64,000 nucleotides of DNA, taken from positions 1,178,001 through 1,242,000 of the forward strand of contig NZ_CP126256.1 of the NCBI RefSeq assembly GCF_003234265.2. The letters are read 5' to 3'. The DNA comes from Curtobacterium sp. MCSS17_015. Lineage in GTDB: Bacteria; Actinomycetota; Actinomycetes; Actinomycetales; Microbacteriaceae. The notes beneath the pieces were generated by a model, which saw only the letters and a list, made by a program, of their open reading frames with translations, made no database searches and was not told the DNA's origin. This document shows positions 32,622 through 40,433 of this stretch, in pieces. Position numbers and translations under genes: made by a program. Within the stretch, counting starts at the first letter, position 1, and every line of letters starts with the position of its first letter.

Positions 32622-33248
32622 TCACCGTGCAGGGCGCAGGATGTACTCGAACGTCGTGCGTGCCCGCTCGGAGTCGGGGATGTCACCCGAGATCAGGTCC
32701 GCGTAGGTGAACGACTCCGAGACGCGGACGAGCAGTCGACCGAGTTCCTCGGGGGAGAGCGGCGACGGGTCGAATGCCCCCGACTCCTGCTCGGTGGCGA
32801 CCAGGGTCGAGACCACGGCGACGAACCGGCGCTGCACGTCGCTGTCGGTCGTCGTCAGGAGTCGCAGTGCCCGGGCCGGCTCGCGGGTCAGGAACGCGCG
32901 GAAGTACGGCGCCCGGATGAGGTCCGCGGTGAAGTGGTCGAGGACGTCGACGATCCGTGCCGCTCCCGACGGTGCAGCTGCTCGGCCGGCGGCGTCGAGC
33001 GTCGGGACGGCCAGCGACCAGAGGATCTCGGACAGGAGCTGGTCGCGGTTGCCGACCCAGCGGAACAACGAGGTCCGGTCGACCCCGAGCGACGACGCGA
33101 GCGCTCCCATGTCGACGCGGGCGCCGTCGATGAAGCTGTGGCGGGCGGCGCGGAAGGCACGTCGGGCGTCGGGATGGGCCTCCAGGCGGGTGGCGAGCGC
33201 GCTCGGGACGAGCGCCGACCCGAGGGCACCGAGTGGCTGTCTGCTCAC
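32622..33248 (-). CDS. TetR-family transcriptional regulator
   Basis: 208 residues. The helix-turn-helix is DMGALASSLGVDRTSLFRWVGNRDQLLSEILW, with the typical R-WVG-RDQL closing; the ligand-binding C-terminal domain follows. GTG 33248 is chosen because GGGGG lies 8 nt upstream. The gene is divergent from an acyl-CoA dehydrogenase with a 63-nt spacer containing a 14-bp near-palindrome, so it probably represses that gene in response to an acyl-CoA or fatty acid (inference from context). Confidence 0.85.
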   Translation of the reverse strand: MSRQPLGALGSALVPSALATRLEAHPDARRAFRAARHSFIDGARVDMGALASSLGVDRTSLFRWVGNRDQLLSEILWSLAVPTLDAAGRAAAPSGAARIVDVLDHFTADLIRAPYFRAFLTREPARALRLLTTTDSDVQRRFVAVVSTLVATEQESGAFDPSPLSPEELGRLLVRVSESFTYADLISGDIPDSERARTTFEYILRPAR

Positions 33249-33291
33249 GGTTGCCCCCAAGTCGTCGTCAGCGTCTTGCAACGTTTCTGAG

Positions 33292-33305
33292 AATGATGCA
33301 TCGTT
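33292..33305. promoter_or_regulatory. Candidate TetR operator AATGATGCATCGTT
   Basis: A 14-bp palindrome with one mismatched pair lies 6 nt before the acyl-CoA dehydrogenase ATG and 43 nt before the TetR GTG. Binding here would block both divergent transcripts. Confidence 0.5.
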
Positions 33306-33311
33306 GGATCC

Positions 33312-34505
33312 ATGTCAACGACGGCTGCGCGGACGCCCCTGCTGGAATCCGACTTCTACCGGTTCCAGGAGCAGCTGACCGACCAGGAGCGCGACTCGCT
33401 CGGTAGGCTCCGCGAGTACCTCGAGCGCGACGTCGCGCCGATCGCGGACGAGTACTGGGCCCGCGCCGAGTTCCCGAAGCAGGTCATCGCACCGCTCGCC
33501 GAGCTCGGCATGTACGGGCCCGGCGTGCCGCTCGTGCGTCAGTTCGAGAACTCCGCGGTGTACCGCGGCTGGGCGGCGCTCGAACTCGGTCGGGTCGACG
33601 CCGGCGTCGCGACCTTCATCGGCGTGCAGTCCGGCCTGGCGATGAACTCGGTCGCGGTCGCGGGCAGCGACGAGCAGCAGCGCGAGTGGCTGCCGCGCAT
33701 GGCGTCCGGCGAACTCGTCGGGGCGTTCGGGCTCACTGAGCCGCTCTCCGGCAGCGACTCCGCCCGCGGCCTCCGCACCACCGCCCGGCGCGAGGGTGAC
33801 ACCTGGGTGCTCAACGGCTCGAAGCGCTGGATCGGCAACGCCACCTTCGCCGACGTCGTCGTCATCTGGGCGAAGGACGAAGCCGACGGCCAGGTCAAGG
33901 GCTTCCTCGTGACCTCCGACACCGCGGGGTTCACCGCGACGAAGATCGAGGACAAGATCGCGCTCCGGTCCGTGCAGAACGCCGACATCACGCTCCAGGA
34001 CGTCCGCGTGCCGGAGTCGCGTCGTCTGCAGCGCGCCGACTCGTTCCGGTCCACGGCTGCGGTGCTCCGCCTGACCCGCACCGAGGTCGCGTGGCAGGCC
34101 GTCGGCATCTCGGTCGGTGCCTACGAGGCCGCCCTGCGGTATGCCCGGGAGCGGGAGCAGTTCGGCAAGCCGATCGCGTCGCACCAGCTCATCCAGGACC
34201 TGCTCGTGAAGTCCCTCATGAACATCACCGCGTCGATCGCCCTGTGCACCCAGGCGTCCGCGCTGCAGGACCAGGGCCTCGGCGGCGACGAGCACTCGGC
34301 GATGGCAAAGGCGTTCGCCACGGCGAAGATGCGCGAGACCGTCGGCTGGTGCCGCGAGGTCCAGGGCGGCAACGGCATCGTCCTCGACAAGGGCGTCGCC
34401 CGGTTCTTCGCCGACGCCGAAGCGATCTACTCGTACGAGGGGACGCGGGAGGTCAACACGCTCATCGTCGGGCGCGCCGTCACCGGTCAGGCGGCGTTCG
34501 TCTGA
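33312..34505 (+). CDS. Acyl-CoA dehydrogenase, glutaryl-CoA dehydrogenase-like
   Basis: 397 residues with the full acyl-CoA dehydrogenase fold. AFGLTEPLSGSDSARGLRT binds FAD and substrate, KRWIGNATFADVVVIWAK is the middle beta domain, and the C-terminal helices contain REREQFGKPIASHQLIQ and VQGGNGI. The catalytic base is the Glu of YSYEGTREVNTLIVGRAVTG, at the position used by glutaryl-CoA and short-chain enzymes. It oxidises an acyl-CoA, passing electrons to ETF; chain specificity is not certain. It is likely controlled by the divergent TetR repressor. No Shine-Dalgarno sequence is obvious. Confidence 0.92.
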   Translation: MSTTAARTPLLESDFYRFQEQLTDQERDSLGRLREYLERDVAPIADEYWARAEFPKQVIAPLAELGMYGPGVPLVRQFENSAVYRGWAALELGRVDAGVATFIGVQSGLAMNSVAVAGSDEQQREWLPRMASGELVGAFGLTEPLSGSDSARGLRTTARREGDTWVLNGSKRWIGNATFADVVVIWAKDEADGQVKGFLVTSDTAGFTATKIEDKIALRSVQNADITLQDVRVPESRRLQRADSFRSTAAVLRLTRTEVAWQAVGISVGAYEAALRYAREREQFGKPIASHQLIQDLLVKSLMNITASIALCTQASALQDQGLGGDEHSAMAKAFATAKMRETVGWCREVQGGNGIVLDKGVARFFADAEAIYSYEGTREVNTLIVGRAVTGQAAFV

Positions 34506-34526
34506 GCTGATCCCCGCCGGGTCGGC

Positions 34527-35405
34527 TCAGCGCCAGAACGCGACGATCCGGTCAGCGACCCGCTCCGCCTGCGCACGCCCGGCCTCCGCGGCGGGTCGCT
34601 GCGTGGACAGCGCCAGCGAGTTCGTGCCGAAGGCCCGCTGCGACGCCTCGTCGGCGACGAGGACCTCCACCTGCGAGCCGCCGTCGCGCAGCGTCGCCAC
34701 GGCCCGGTCGAGCCACGGCCCGAGCGGGGACGGTCCCTCGGGGCTGCAGGCGATCACTAGCACGCGCTCGTACCCGGCCGCCACGTCCGCGTTGGTCGCC
34801 GACCTGGCTCCGCCGTCGACGTACGGGTGCCCGTCGATGCGCACCGGTGACCACACCATCGGTACCGAGCAGCTCGCGGCGACGGCCCGCTCGAGCGGGA
34901 CGCCGTCCTCGGCGCGGAGGACGCGGAAGGAGCCGTCGACGGCGTCGACCGCGGTCACCGCGTACGGGCGGTCCGGCCACTCGGCCGTGGGCAGCGTCTC
35001 GCGGAAGGTGGCCACGCGCTCGTCGTCGCTCTGTCCGCCGGTGACCTCCTGCGCGGCGGCGCCGATGCGTGCCCGGGCGTCCTGCTCCGAGGTGGCACCC
35101 TGCAGTGCGGCGGCGAACCGCTGCTCGACCGCGGTGACGTCGACGGGTGCGGGCTCCTCGTAGGTGGTCGGGAGCGGGCTCAGTTGCTGCTCGTAGGCCC
35201 CGCGGACCCCTCCGGCGCGGAGGAAGGCCCCGACGACGCTGCCGGCGCTCGTGCCGACCACGAGGTCCGCGGCCCCGAGGTCGGCCCCCGCGTCCTCGAG
35301 GGCGGAGAGGACGCCGAGCTCCCAGGCGATGCCGGCGACACCACCCCCTCCGAGGACGACTGCTCTGGTTCCGGGCGTGGGAGGGGGCGTTGCGACGTCG
35401 GTCAT
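34527..35405 (-). CDS. Patatin-like phospholipase
   Basis: 292 residues. The oxyanion loop GGGGVAGIAWELGVL is at about residue 19, the nucleophile elbow GTSAGS with Ser53 at about residues 51-56, and the catalytic Asp in YVDGGARS near residue 200. All three are intact, so it should be an active serine lipase/esterase of the RssA-like cytoplasmic patatin group. AGGAGG lies very close (about 2 nt) to ATG 35405. It ends 21 nt from the convergent acyl-CoA dehydrogenase, which may use its fatty-acid products, though they are not co-transcribed. Confidence 0.9.
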   Translation of the reverse strand: MTDVATPPPTPGTRAVVLGGGGVAGIAWELGVLSALEDAGADLGAADLVVGTSAGSVVGAFLRAGGVRGAYEQQLSPLPTTYEEPAPVDVTAVEQRFAAALQGATSEQDARARIGAAAQEVTGGQSDDERVATFRETLPTAEWPDRPYAVTAVDAVDGSFRVLRAEDGVPLERAVAASCSVPMVWSPVRIDGHPYVDGGARSATNADVAAGYERVLVIACSPEGPSPLGPWLDRAVATLRDGGSQVEVLVADEASQRAFGTNSLALSTQRPAAEAGRAQAERVADRIVAFWR

Positions 35406-35475
35406 GCCTCCTGCATACCAAGCCCACCGATGAGCGGGCACCGTGTCGGTCCTGCCGGCCCCGTCACGCGACGGA

Positions 35476-35511
35476 CGGGAGGCGCGGACCAACACCGCCA
35501 CGCGCCTCCCG
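35476..35511. terminator. Hairpin with CGGGAGGCGCG arms between divergent genes
   Basis: An 11-bp perfect stem (35476-35486 with 35501-35511) and 14-nt loop. It lies upstream of both flanking genes rather than behind one, so it may be a leader attenuator or a stray copy of the recurrent GGACGGGAGGC terminator arm. Confidence 0.45.
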
Positions 35512-35564
35512 ACCGTTCCGGTCGTCGGTGTTCGGTCGTCGGTGGTCGGCCGTACCGTGCTCGT

Positions 35565-36389
35565 GTGGGACAGGGGAACGGACGGCGAGGGCGCGCCGGC
35601 GACGTGGCGCTGCCGATCGTCGCGGCGGCGCTGCCGACGGCGGTCTTCCAACTGCCGAACCTGGTCGGCGTGCCGGTCGGCCGCGCCTGGCTCGTCGTCT
35701 CGGGCCTCGTGGTGTTCGTCGCCGTCGTCCTCTGGCAGGTCCTCCGGGCCCGACACGCTGCACGGGCCCGTGCCTCCGCCGAGGAGACCGGTGCGGCTGC
35801 GCTCGCCGCGTACGAGGTCGCCGTGCAGTACGGCTTCGGGCAGATCGCCACGCGGTTGGCGCGGTTCGCCGGGCACGACCCGGTCGTCCGACGGACCGAG
35901 CTGAGCGCGTTCGCGGACCGGGCGGCCGCGGCCCTGGCCTTCTACCTGCTGCCGCACGTCCCCGACGTCCGGGCGAACGTGTACCTGCTCGCACCGGCGC
36001 TGGACGCCCTCGAACCGATCGGGCACGGTGGCGCCGGCGACACCGCCGGGACCTTCCGTGCGGGCACCCCGTACGGCGACCGGAACCTGGAATGGGTGCT
36101 GCAGGGCGGTCCGCCGCGGGTCGTCGGTGACCGTGAGTCCGACGTCGACGCCGAGGACGACGATCCCGAGTTCGAGCCGCGCTGGCGCTCCTACGTCGCG
36201 GTCGTGGTGCGGTCGGAGGACTACTCGTTCGGCATGCTCACCGTCGACAGTCCGGCGCCGGACGCGTTCGTCGACCTCGACGTGCGGAACGTCGCCGTCA
36301 TCGCGGAGTTCGTCGCGACCGCCTGTGTGCTCGCCTTCCCACCGGTGCTGGACCCGGTGTCGGCGGCTGGCACGGAACCCGTCCGGTGA
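35565..36389 (+). CDS. Membrane-anchored GAF-like protein, unknown function
   Basis: About 274 residues. Two hydrophobic segments near the N-terminus (PIVAAALPTAVFQLPNLVGV and WLVVSGLVVFVAVVLWQVL) are followed by a helical linker and a soluble domain: FYLLPHVPDVRANVYLLAP, RWRSYVAVVVRSEDYSFGMLTVDSP and FVDLDVRNVAVIAEFVATAC, the strand order and closing helix of a GAF sensor domain. No histidine kinase or output domain is attached. GTG 35565 is an inferred start; GTG 35604 is an alternative. It is divergent from the patatin gene and followed by a small gene. Confidence 0.65.
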   Translation: MGQGNGRRGRAGDVALPIVAAALPTAVFQLPNLVGVPVGRAWLVVSGLVVFVAVVLWQVLRARHAARARASAEETGAAALAAYEVAVQYGFGQIATRLARFAGHDPVVRRTELSAFADRAAAALAFYLLPHVPDVRANVYLLAPALDALEPIGHGGAGDTAGTFRAGTPYGDRNLEWVLQGGPPRVVGDRESDVDAEDDDPEFEPRWRSYVAVVVRSEDYSFGMLTVDSPAPDAFVDLDVRNVAVIAEFVATACVLAFPPVLDPVSAAGTEPVR

Positions 36390-36417
36390 GCAGCGTCCTC
36401 GTGTCGGGGCCGAGACG

Positions 36418-36423
36418 TAGCAT
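36418..36423 (+). promoter_or_regulatory. -10 element TAGCAT of a leaderless small gene
   Basis: TAGCAT ends 6 nt before ATG 36430, with no ribosome-binding site. Confidence 0.4.
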
Positions 36424-36429
36424 GACGCC

Positions 36430-36630
36430 ATGACGAGCATCAGTCCGTCGGGCGCTGCCGGGTTCGGCCGCGCTCGGGTGACGCCGCCGCGATCCGTCGG
36501 CGGCGACGACCGGGACTACGACGACCCGCGCGTCGTCGCAGCCAACCTGCAACGTGCCGTCGCTGCCGCACGGACGCGGCTCGCTCGTGCGACGGGCGGG
36601 CGCGCGACCGGTGGGCACCGGCCGCGCTGA
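36430..36630 (+). CDS. Small basic hypothetical protein
   Basis: 66 residues. The middle reads DDPRVVAANLQRAVAAARTR, a likely amphipathic helix, flanked by Gly/Arg-rich disordered ends. The TAGCAT box 6 nt before the ATG gives it the leaderless geometry seen at several other genes here, which is the best evidence that it is expressed. No family recognised. It converges on the quinone oxidoreductase gene with 6 nt between the stops. Confidence 0.5.
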   Translation: MTSISPSGAAGFGRARVTPPRSVGGDDRDYDDPRVVAANLQRAVAAARTRLARATGGRATGGHRPR

Positions 36631-36636
36631 CCCGTC

Positions 36637-37668
36637 CTACTCCACCGACTGCACGTCGATGAGCACCTTGCCGACCGCGTCGCCCTGCACCGCGTCGTGG
36701 GCCGCCGCGGTCTCCTCGAGCGGGAAGCGGATCAGTGCGAGCCCGGCGTCCTCGCCCACTGCCAGCACCCCGTCCCGCAGCGCAGCCGTGATGTCCTCGG
36801 CCGCCGCTGCGAGGGCGGCGTCGCCGATCGTGTACAGCAGCAGGAACTGGTAGCGCGCGTTGATGCCCATGTTCGGCCGGACCGGGATCGAGGCCGCGTC
36901 GCCGCCGTTGTCCGCGTACATCGAGACGACACCGTGGTTCGCCAGGACCGCGGCGTCGAGGTCGGCGTTCGCGGGGATCGAGACCTCGACGACGATGTCC
37001 ACGCCGTCCGGGGCGATCGACCGGATGCGGTCGGACGCGCCGTCCTCGCGGTAGTTCACGGTGTGGTGCGCGCCGGCAGCGGTGGCGAGGGCTGCCTTGT
37101 CGTCCGAGCTGACCGTCGCGATGACGGTCGCGCCGGCCCAGCGGGCGAGCTGGATCGCGGCGTGTCCGACGGCCCCCGCGCCGCCGGCGACGAGCACGGT
37201 CTTGCCGGACAGGGAGCCGGGGGACAGGCGGGTGGGGCCGTCCTCGTGCACGGTGAGGGCACGGTGTGCGGTCATCGCCGGGACGCCCAGGCTGGCACCG
37301 ACGTCGAACGAGACGCCCTCGGGCAGCGGGACGACGCGGGCGGCGGGCACGGCGGTGAACTCCTGCGCGGTGCCGGTCGGGCGGGACGCGGCGGCCATGA
37401 ACAGCCAGACGCGGTCGCCGACGGACAGACCCTCGACGCCGTCGCCGACTGCATCGACCACGCCGGCGCCGTCCTGGTTCGGCGTGATCTCCGGGAACGG
37501 CAGACCGTCGCCGTACGTGCCGCCCTGCCGGGCCTTCCAGTCAGTGGGGTTCACCCCGGAGACGACGACGCGGACGCGGACCTCACCGGCGCCGGGCTCG
37601 GGGACAGGACGGTCGGCGAGGGAGAGGACGGCGGACGTTCCGGGCTGGGAGTAGACGATGGATCGCAT
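36637..37668 (-). CDS. NADPH:quinone reductase-like medium-chain oxidoreductase
   Basis: 343 residues, zinc-less MDR family. The N-terminal catalytic domain has VSGVNPTDWKARQG and NQDGAGVVDAVGDGV; the NADPH-binding Rossmann domain has VLVAGGAGAVGHAAIQLARW near residue 150. No structural-zinc cysteine set is visible, as expected for quinone oxidoreductases (Qor-like) and enoyl reductases. It probably detoxifies quinones or enals. GGAGG precedes ATG 37668. It lies 50 nt downstream of the HxlR gene, on the same strand, and may be read through from it. Confidence 0.88.
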   Translation of the reverse strand: MRSIVYSQPGTSAVLSLADRPVPEPGAGEVRVRVVVSGVNPTDWKARQGGTYGDGLPFPEITPNQDGAGVVDAVGDGVEGLSVGDRVWLFMAAASRPTGTAQEFTAVPAARVVPLPEGVSFDVGASLGVPAMTAHRALTVHEDGPTRLSPGSLSGKTVLVAGGAGAVGHAAIQLARWAGATVIATVSSDDKAALATAAGAHHTVNYREDGASDRIRSIAPDGVDIVVEVSIPANADLDAAVLANHGVVSMYADNGGDAASIPVRPNMGINARYQFLLLYTIGDAALAAAAEDITAALRDGVLAVGEDAGLALIRFPLEETAAAHDAVQGDAVGKVLIDVQSVE

Positions 37669-37717
37669 GCCTCCACGCAACCACCCGCGGTCGGCGACGA
37701 TTCCAGACCGGGTGCGG

Positions 37718-38083
37718 TCAGGAGCGGGAGTCGTACCCCGTGCGTGCCTCGGCGACCCCGTCCATGTGGTCGATCGCCCACTGTTCGAGCGGCACGAGCA
37801 CCGCGCGCAGGGACCTGCCGACGTCGGTGAGCTCGTACTCGACGTGCGGCGGGATCTCGGGGAAGACCGTCCGGGTGACGAAGCCGTCACGCTCGAGGGC
37901 CCGGAGCGTCTGCGTGAGCATCTTCTGCGACACACCCTGCACCCGCGTCGCGATCGCGGAGTACCGTCGCGGTCCGTCGGCGAGGGCACCGATCGTCAGG
38001 ACGCTCCAGCGGTCCCCGATCCGGTCGAGGAGCTGCCGCGAGGGGCAGTCCGCCGCGTAGGGGCTGTACTCGAGCGCACTCAT
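37718..38083 (-). CDS. HxlR-family transcriptional regulator
   Basis: 121 residues. CPSRQLLDRIGDRWSVLTIGAL with its N-terminal Cys is characteristic of HxlR/YodB-type redox- or electrophile-sensing regulators, followed by the winged-helix recognition segment GVSQKMLTQTLRALERDGFV and ELTDVGRSL. ATG 38083 is chosen because GGAGG lies 6 nt upstream. It is divergent from a Rossmann reductase and upstream of a quinone oxidoreductase, and the shared spacer holds an HxlR-like operator. The set looks like a quinone/aldehyde stress response, with the Cys as candidate sensor. Confidence 0.9.
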   Translation of the reverse strand: MSALEYSPYAADCPSRQLLDRIGDRWSVLTIGALADGPRRYSAIATRVQGVSQKMLTQTLRALERDGFVTRTVFPEIPPHVEYELTDVGRSLRAVLVPLEQWAIDHMDGVAEARTGYDSRS

Positions 38084-38113
38084 CCGGACCTCCGTCACGC
38101 ACCGCGAGGTGCC

Positions 38114-38149
38114 TACTCACCGAAAGAGAGTAACACCCGTACAGTGAGT
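38114..38149. promoter_or_regulatory. HxlR-type operator TACTC-N9-GAGTA
   Basis: A perfect 5-bp inverted repeat at 38114-38118 / 38128-38132 lies between divergent HxlR and reductase genes, and ACTCAC/GTGAGT (38115-38120 / 38144-38149) forms an overlapping wider repeat. HxlR/YodB proteins bind TACT-rich symmetric sites, so this is a good match in position and form. Confidence 0.6.
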
Positions 38150-38196
38150 GACACGGCGCGCGATCGCGTCGGCACCACCACCACGAAGGAGCTCGT

Positions 38197-38844
38197 ATGT
38201 CCACCATCGTCGTCTTCGGGGGTACCGGCTACGCCGGCTCCGCCATTGTCCGTGAAGCCCTCTCCCGCGGCCACGAGGTCATCGCCGTCGCGCGTGACAC
38301 CTCCAAGCTCGACGCGGCCGAGCACCTCACCCTCGCCCAGGGCGACGCGTTCGACGCCGGCTTCGTCTCGGACGTCACGAAGGACGCCGACGTCGTCATC
38401 GTCGCCCTGCACGCGGTCCAGTCGGACGGTACCGAGTTGAAGGACCGGTTCCAGCACTTCGTCGACGCCGCGGCCGCTGCCGGTGCGCGCCTCGGCATCG
38501 TCGGCGGTGCCGGCTCGCTCCTCGTCGCCGAGGGCGGCCCGGCCCTCTACGACACGGCCGAGTTCCCCGACGCGTTCAAGGGCGAGGCGAAGAGCCACGG
38601 TCAGGTCCTCGAGTCCCTCCGCGCCGGTGGCACCGACGTCGACTGGTTCTACGTCAGCCCCGCCGCCGCCTTCGGCAGCTACAACCCGGGCGAGCGTCGC
38701 GGCACGTACCGCACCTCGGACGACGTCCTCCTCACCGACGCCGACGGCAACTCGGACATCTCGGGCGCCGACTATGCGATCGCGGTCGTCGACGAGATCG
38801 AGGAGCCGAAGCACCACCAGGCGCGGTTCGGCGTCGCCTACTGA
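38197..38844 (+). CDS. NAD(P)H-binding Rossmann reductase (atypical SDR, YwnB-like)
   Basis: 215 residues. IVVFGGTGYAGSAIVREAL is the nucleotide-binding loop, and the central GIVGGAGSLLVAEGG and DWFYVSPAAAFG follow the pattern of atypical SDRs such as YwnB, which lack the classical YxxxK pair. It may reduce or isomerise a flavin- or quinone-like compound. AAGGAG is 5-10 nt upstream of the ATG. It is divergent from the HxlR regulator and probably its main target. A strong bidirectional terminator follows. Confidence 0.87.
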   Translation: MSTIVVFGGTGYAGSAIVREALSRGHEVIAVARDTSKLDAAEHLTLAQGDAFDAGFVSDVTKDADVVIVALHAVQSDGTELKDRFQHFVDAAAAAGARLGIVGGAGSLLVAEGGPALYDTAEFPDAFKGEAKSHGQVLESLRAGGTDVDWFYVSPAAAFGSYNPGERRGTYRTSDDVLLTDADGNSDISGADYAIAVVDEIEEPKHHQARFGVAY

Positions 38845-38869
38845 GCGCAGGCACTCGCGTCACCACGGG

Positions 38870-38915
38870 ACGGACGGGAGGCCCGTGACCGGCTGGTCAC
38901 GGGCCTCCCGTCCGT
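38870..38915. terminator. Strong bidirectional terminator between reductase and MFS genes
   Basis: A 21-bp perfect stem (38870-38890 with 38895-38915) and a GGCT tetraloop between two convergent genes. The arms contain GGACGGGAGGCCC, the motif that recurs at other hairpins in this window. Confidence 0.85.
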
Positions 38916-38960
38916 CACGGCCGCCCCGCCGCTGGCGCGTCGGTCCGGTACCGGCGGCGT

Positions 38961-38970
38961 GGGGGGGGGG
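38961..38970. repeat. G10 homopolymer
   Basis: Ten consecutive G lie 15 nt beyond the MFS stop codon, between it and the terminator. Such runs are unstable in replication and error-prone in sequencing; here it would not alter a protein. Confidence 0.9.
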
Positions 38971-38984
38971 CGCACCGTCCGCGG

Positions 38985-40310
38985 TCAGCGGTCGCCGACG
39001 ATGGCCGGCAGCGGCAGGTGGTGGCGCATCCGCACTTCGAGGTGCAGGCCGCCTCGCCGGGCCAGGACGAGGGCGATCACCGCGGCCGCCGCGGCCGGCA
39101 CGCCACCGGCGACCACCATCCCGACGTGCGCGCCGAAGTGGTCGACGACCTGGCCCATCACCGGACCACCGACGGCCTGGCCGCCGAGCAGTACGAGGAC
39201 GTACAACGACATGACCCGCCCGCGGATCGCGACGTTCGACGACAGCTGGACGAGCGAGTTCGACGCCGTCATGAAGAGCAGCTGCGACAGGCCGACCACG
39301 ACGAGCAGGACGGTGAACGGCGCGATGGTCGGCGCCGACCCGGCGACCACGAGCAACAGCCCGGTCCAGAACACCCCGCCGACGATGGTGCGCAGGCGCA
39401 CCACCGCGCGACGGGTGGAGAGGACCGCGCCGGTCAGCGCGCCCACCGCGACGGCGGAGTTGAACAGGCCGTAGCCGCCGGCACCGACTCCGTACACGTC
39501 GGACGCGAAGGCGGACAGCAGCACCGGCATCGTCAGCGCGAAGACGGAGAAGAACGCGAGCAGGACGACGGGCACGATGATCGTCGGCTTGGCCGCGGCG
39601 TACCGCAGCCCCTCGACGAGCTGCCCCTTCGCCCGGGCGGCCGGCGGTGTGCGGTGGAGTTCGGAGACGCGGAGGAACCCGAGCGTCACGACCACCGCGA
39701 CACAGGCGACGGCGTTGATGCCGAACGACCACCCGGCCCCGACGGCGACGAGCAGGATCCCGGACAGCGCCGGACCGATCATCCCGCCGAGCTGGAACAC
39801 CGACGAGTTGACGCTGATCGCGTTGCGGAGGTGCTGGTGCCCGACGATCTCGGTGACGAACACCTGCCGCGCCGGGTTGTCGATCACGGTGACCATGCCG
39901 ACCAGGAACGCGATCACCCAGATGTGCCACGCCTCCACCACCCCGGCCAGGGTGAGGACGGCGAGGAGCAGGGAGAGGACCGCGAAGGCGCCCTGCGTGA
40001 TCATCATCAGCGCGCGCTTCGAGTACCGGTCGACGAAGACCCCGCCGAGGAGCCCGAACAGCAGCATCGGGGCGAACTGGCACGCGACCGTGATGCCGAC
40101 CTGCGCGACCGAGCTGGTGAGCTGCAGCACGAGCCAGTCCTGGGCGATCCGCTGCATCCACCCGGCGGTCATCGCCACCAGGTTGGTGGCGGTGAAGAGC
40201 CGGAAGTTCGGCACCGACAGCGCGATGAAGGAGCGTCGCCACGGAGGGCGGGTCGTGCTGATCGGGAGCGGCTCGGTGGGCGGGTGGACGGTCGTCGGGG
40301 ACGGACGCAC
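38985..40310 (-). CDS. MFS transporter, MFS_3/EntS-like exporter
   Basis: About 441 residues with 11-12 membrane segments. NFRLFTATNLVAMTAGWMQ opens the first helix; the A-motif-like loop LLGGVFVDRYSKRALM lies between helices 2 and 3; DNPARQVFVTEIVG matches the conserved loop of the enterobactin-exporter-like MFS_3 group. It should export a small molecule. I chose GTG 40310, with GGAG about 10 nt upstream and a TACCGT box at 40343-40348; ATG 40400 is an in-frame alternative. It is divergent from a LysR gene that probably regulates it but is damaged at its 3' end. Confidence 0.85.
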   Translation of the reverse strand: MRPSPTTVHPPTEPLPISTTRPPWRRSFIALSVPNFRLFTATNLVAMTAGWMQRIAQDWLVLQLTSSVAQVGITVACQFAPMLLFGLLGGVFVDRYSKRALMMITQGAFAVLSLLLAVLTLAGVVEAWHIWVIAFLVGMVTVIDNPARQVFVTEIVGHQHLRNAISVNSSVFQLGGMIGPALSGILLVAVGAGWSFGINAVACVAVVVTLGFLRVSELHRTPPAARAKGQLVEGLRYAAAKPTIIVPVVLLAFFSVFALTMPVLLSAFASDVYGVGAGGYGLFNSAVAVGALTGAVLSTRRAVVRLRTIVGGVFWTGLLLVVAGSAPTIAPFTVLLVVVGLSQLLFMTASNSLVQLSSNVAIRGRVMSLYVLVLLGGQAVGGPVMGQVVDHFGAHVGMVVAGGVPAAAAAVIALVLARRGGLHLEVRMRHHLPLPAIVGDR

Positions 40311-40433
40311 GGTGTGGGGGACTCCGGCTGTCGAGGGCGGGAACGGTACCCGATCGAAACTAACCGTTCCGAACCCATTCGATCCTCCTATGATCGGCAT
40401 CACTCCATTGCGATGTCGAATGAAGGGCCCGCT

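Noticed and set aside
40169..40378. 69-codon minus ORF at ATG 40378 with a good AGGAGG before it
   Set aside because: It is out of frame with the MFS gene, Arg/Pro/Ser-rich and reads as a shadow, though it complicates the choice of the MFS start.
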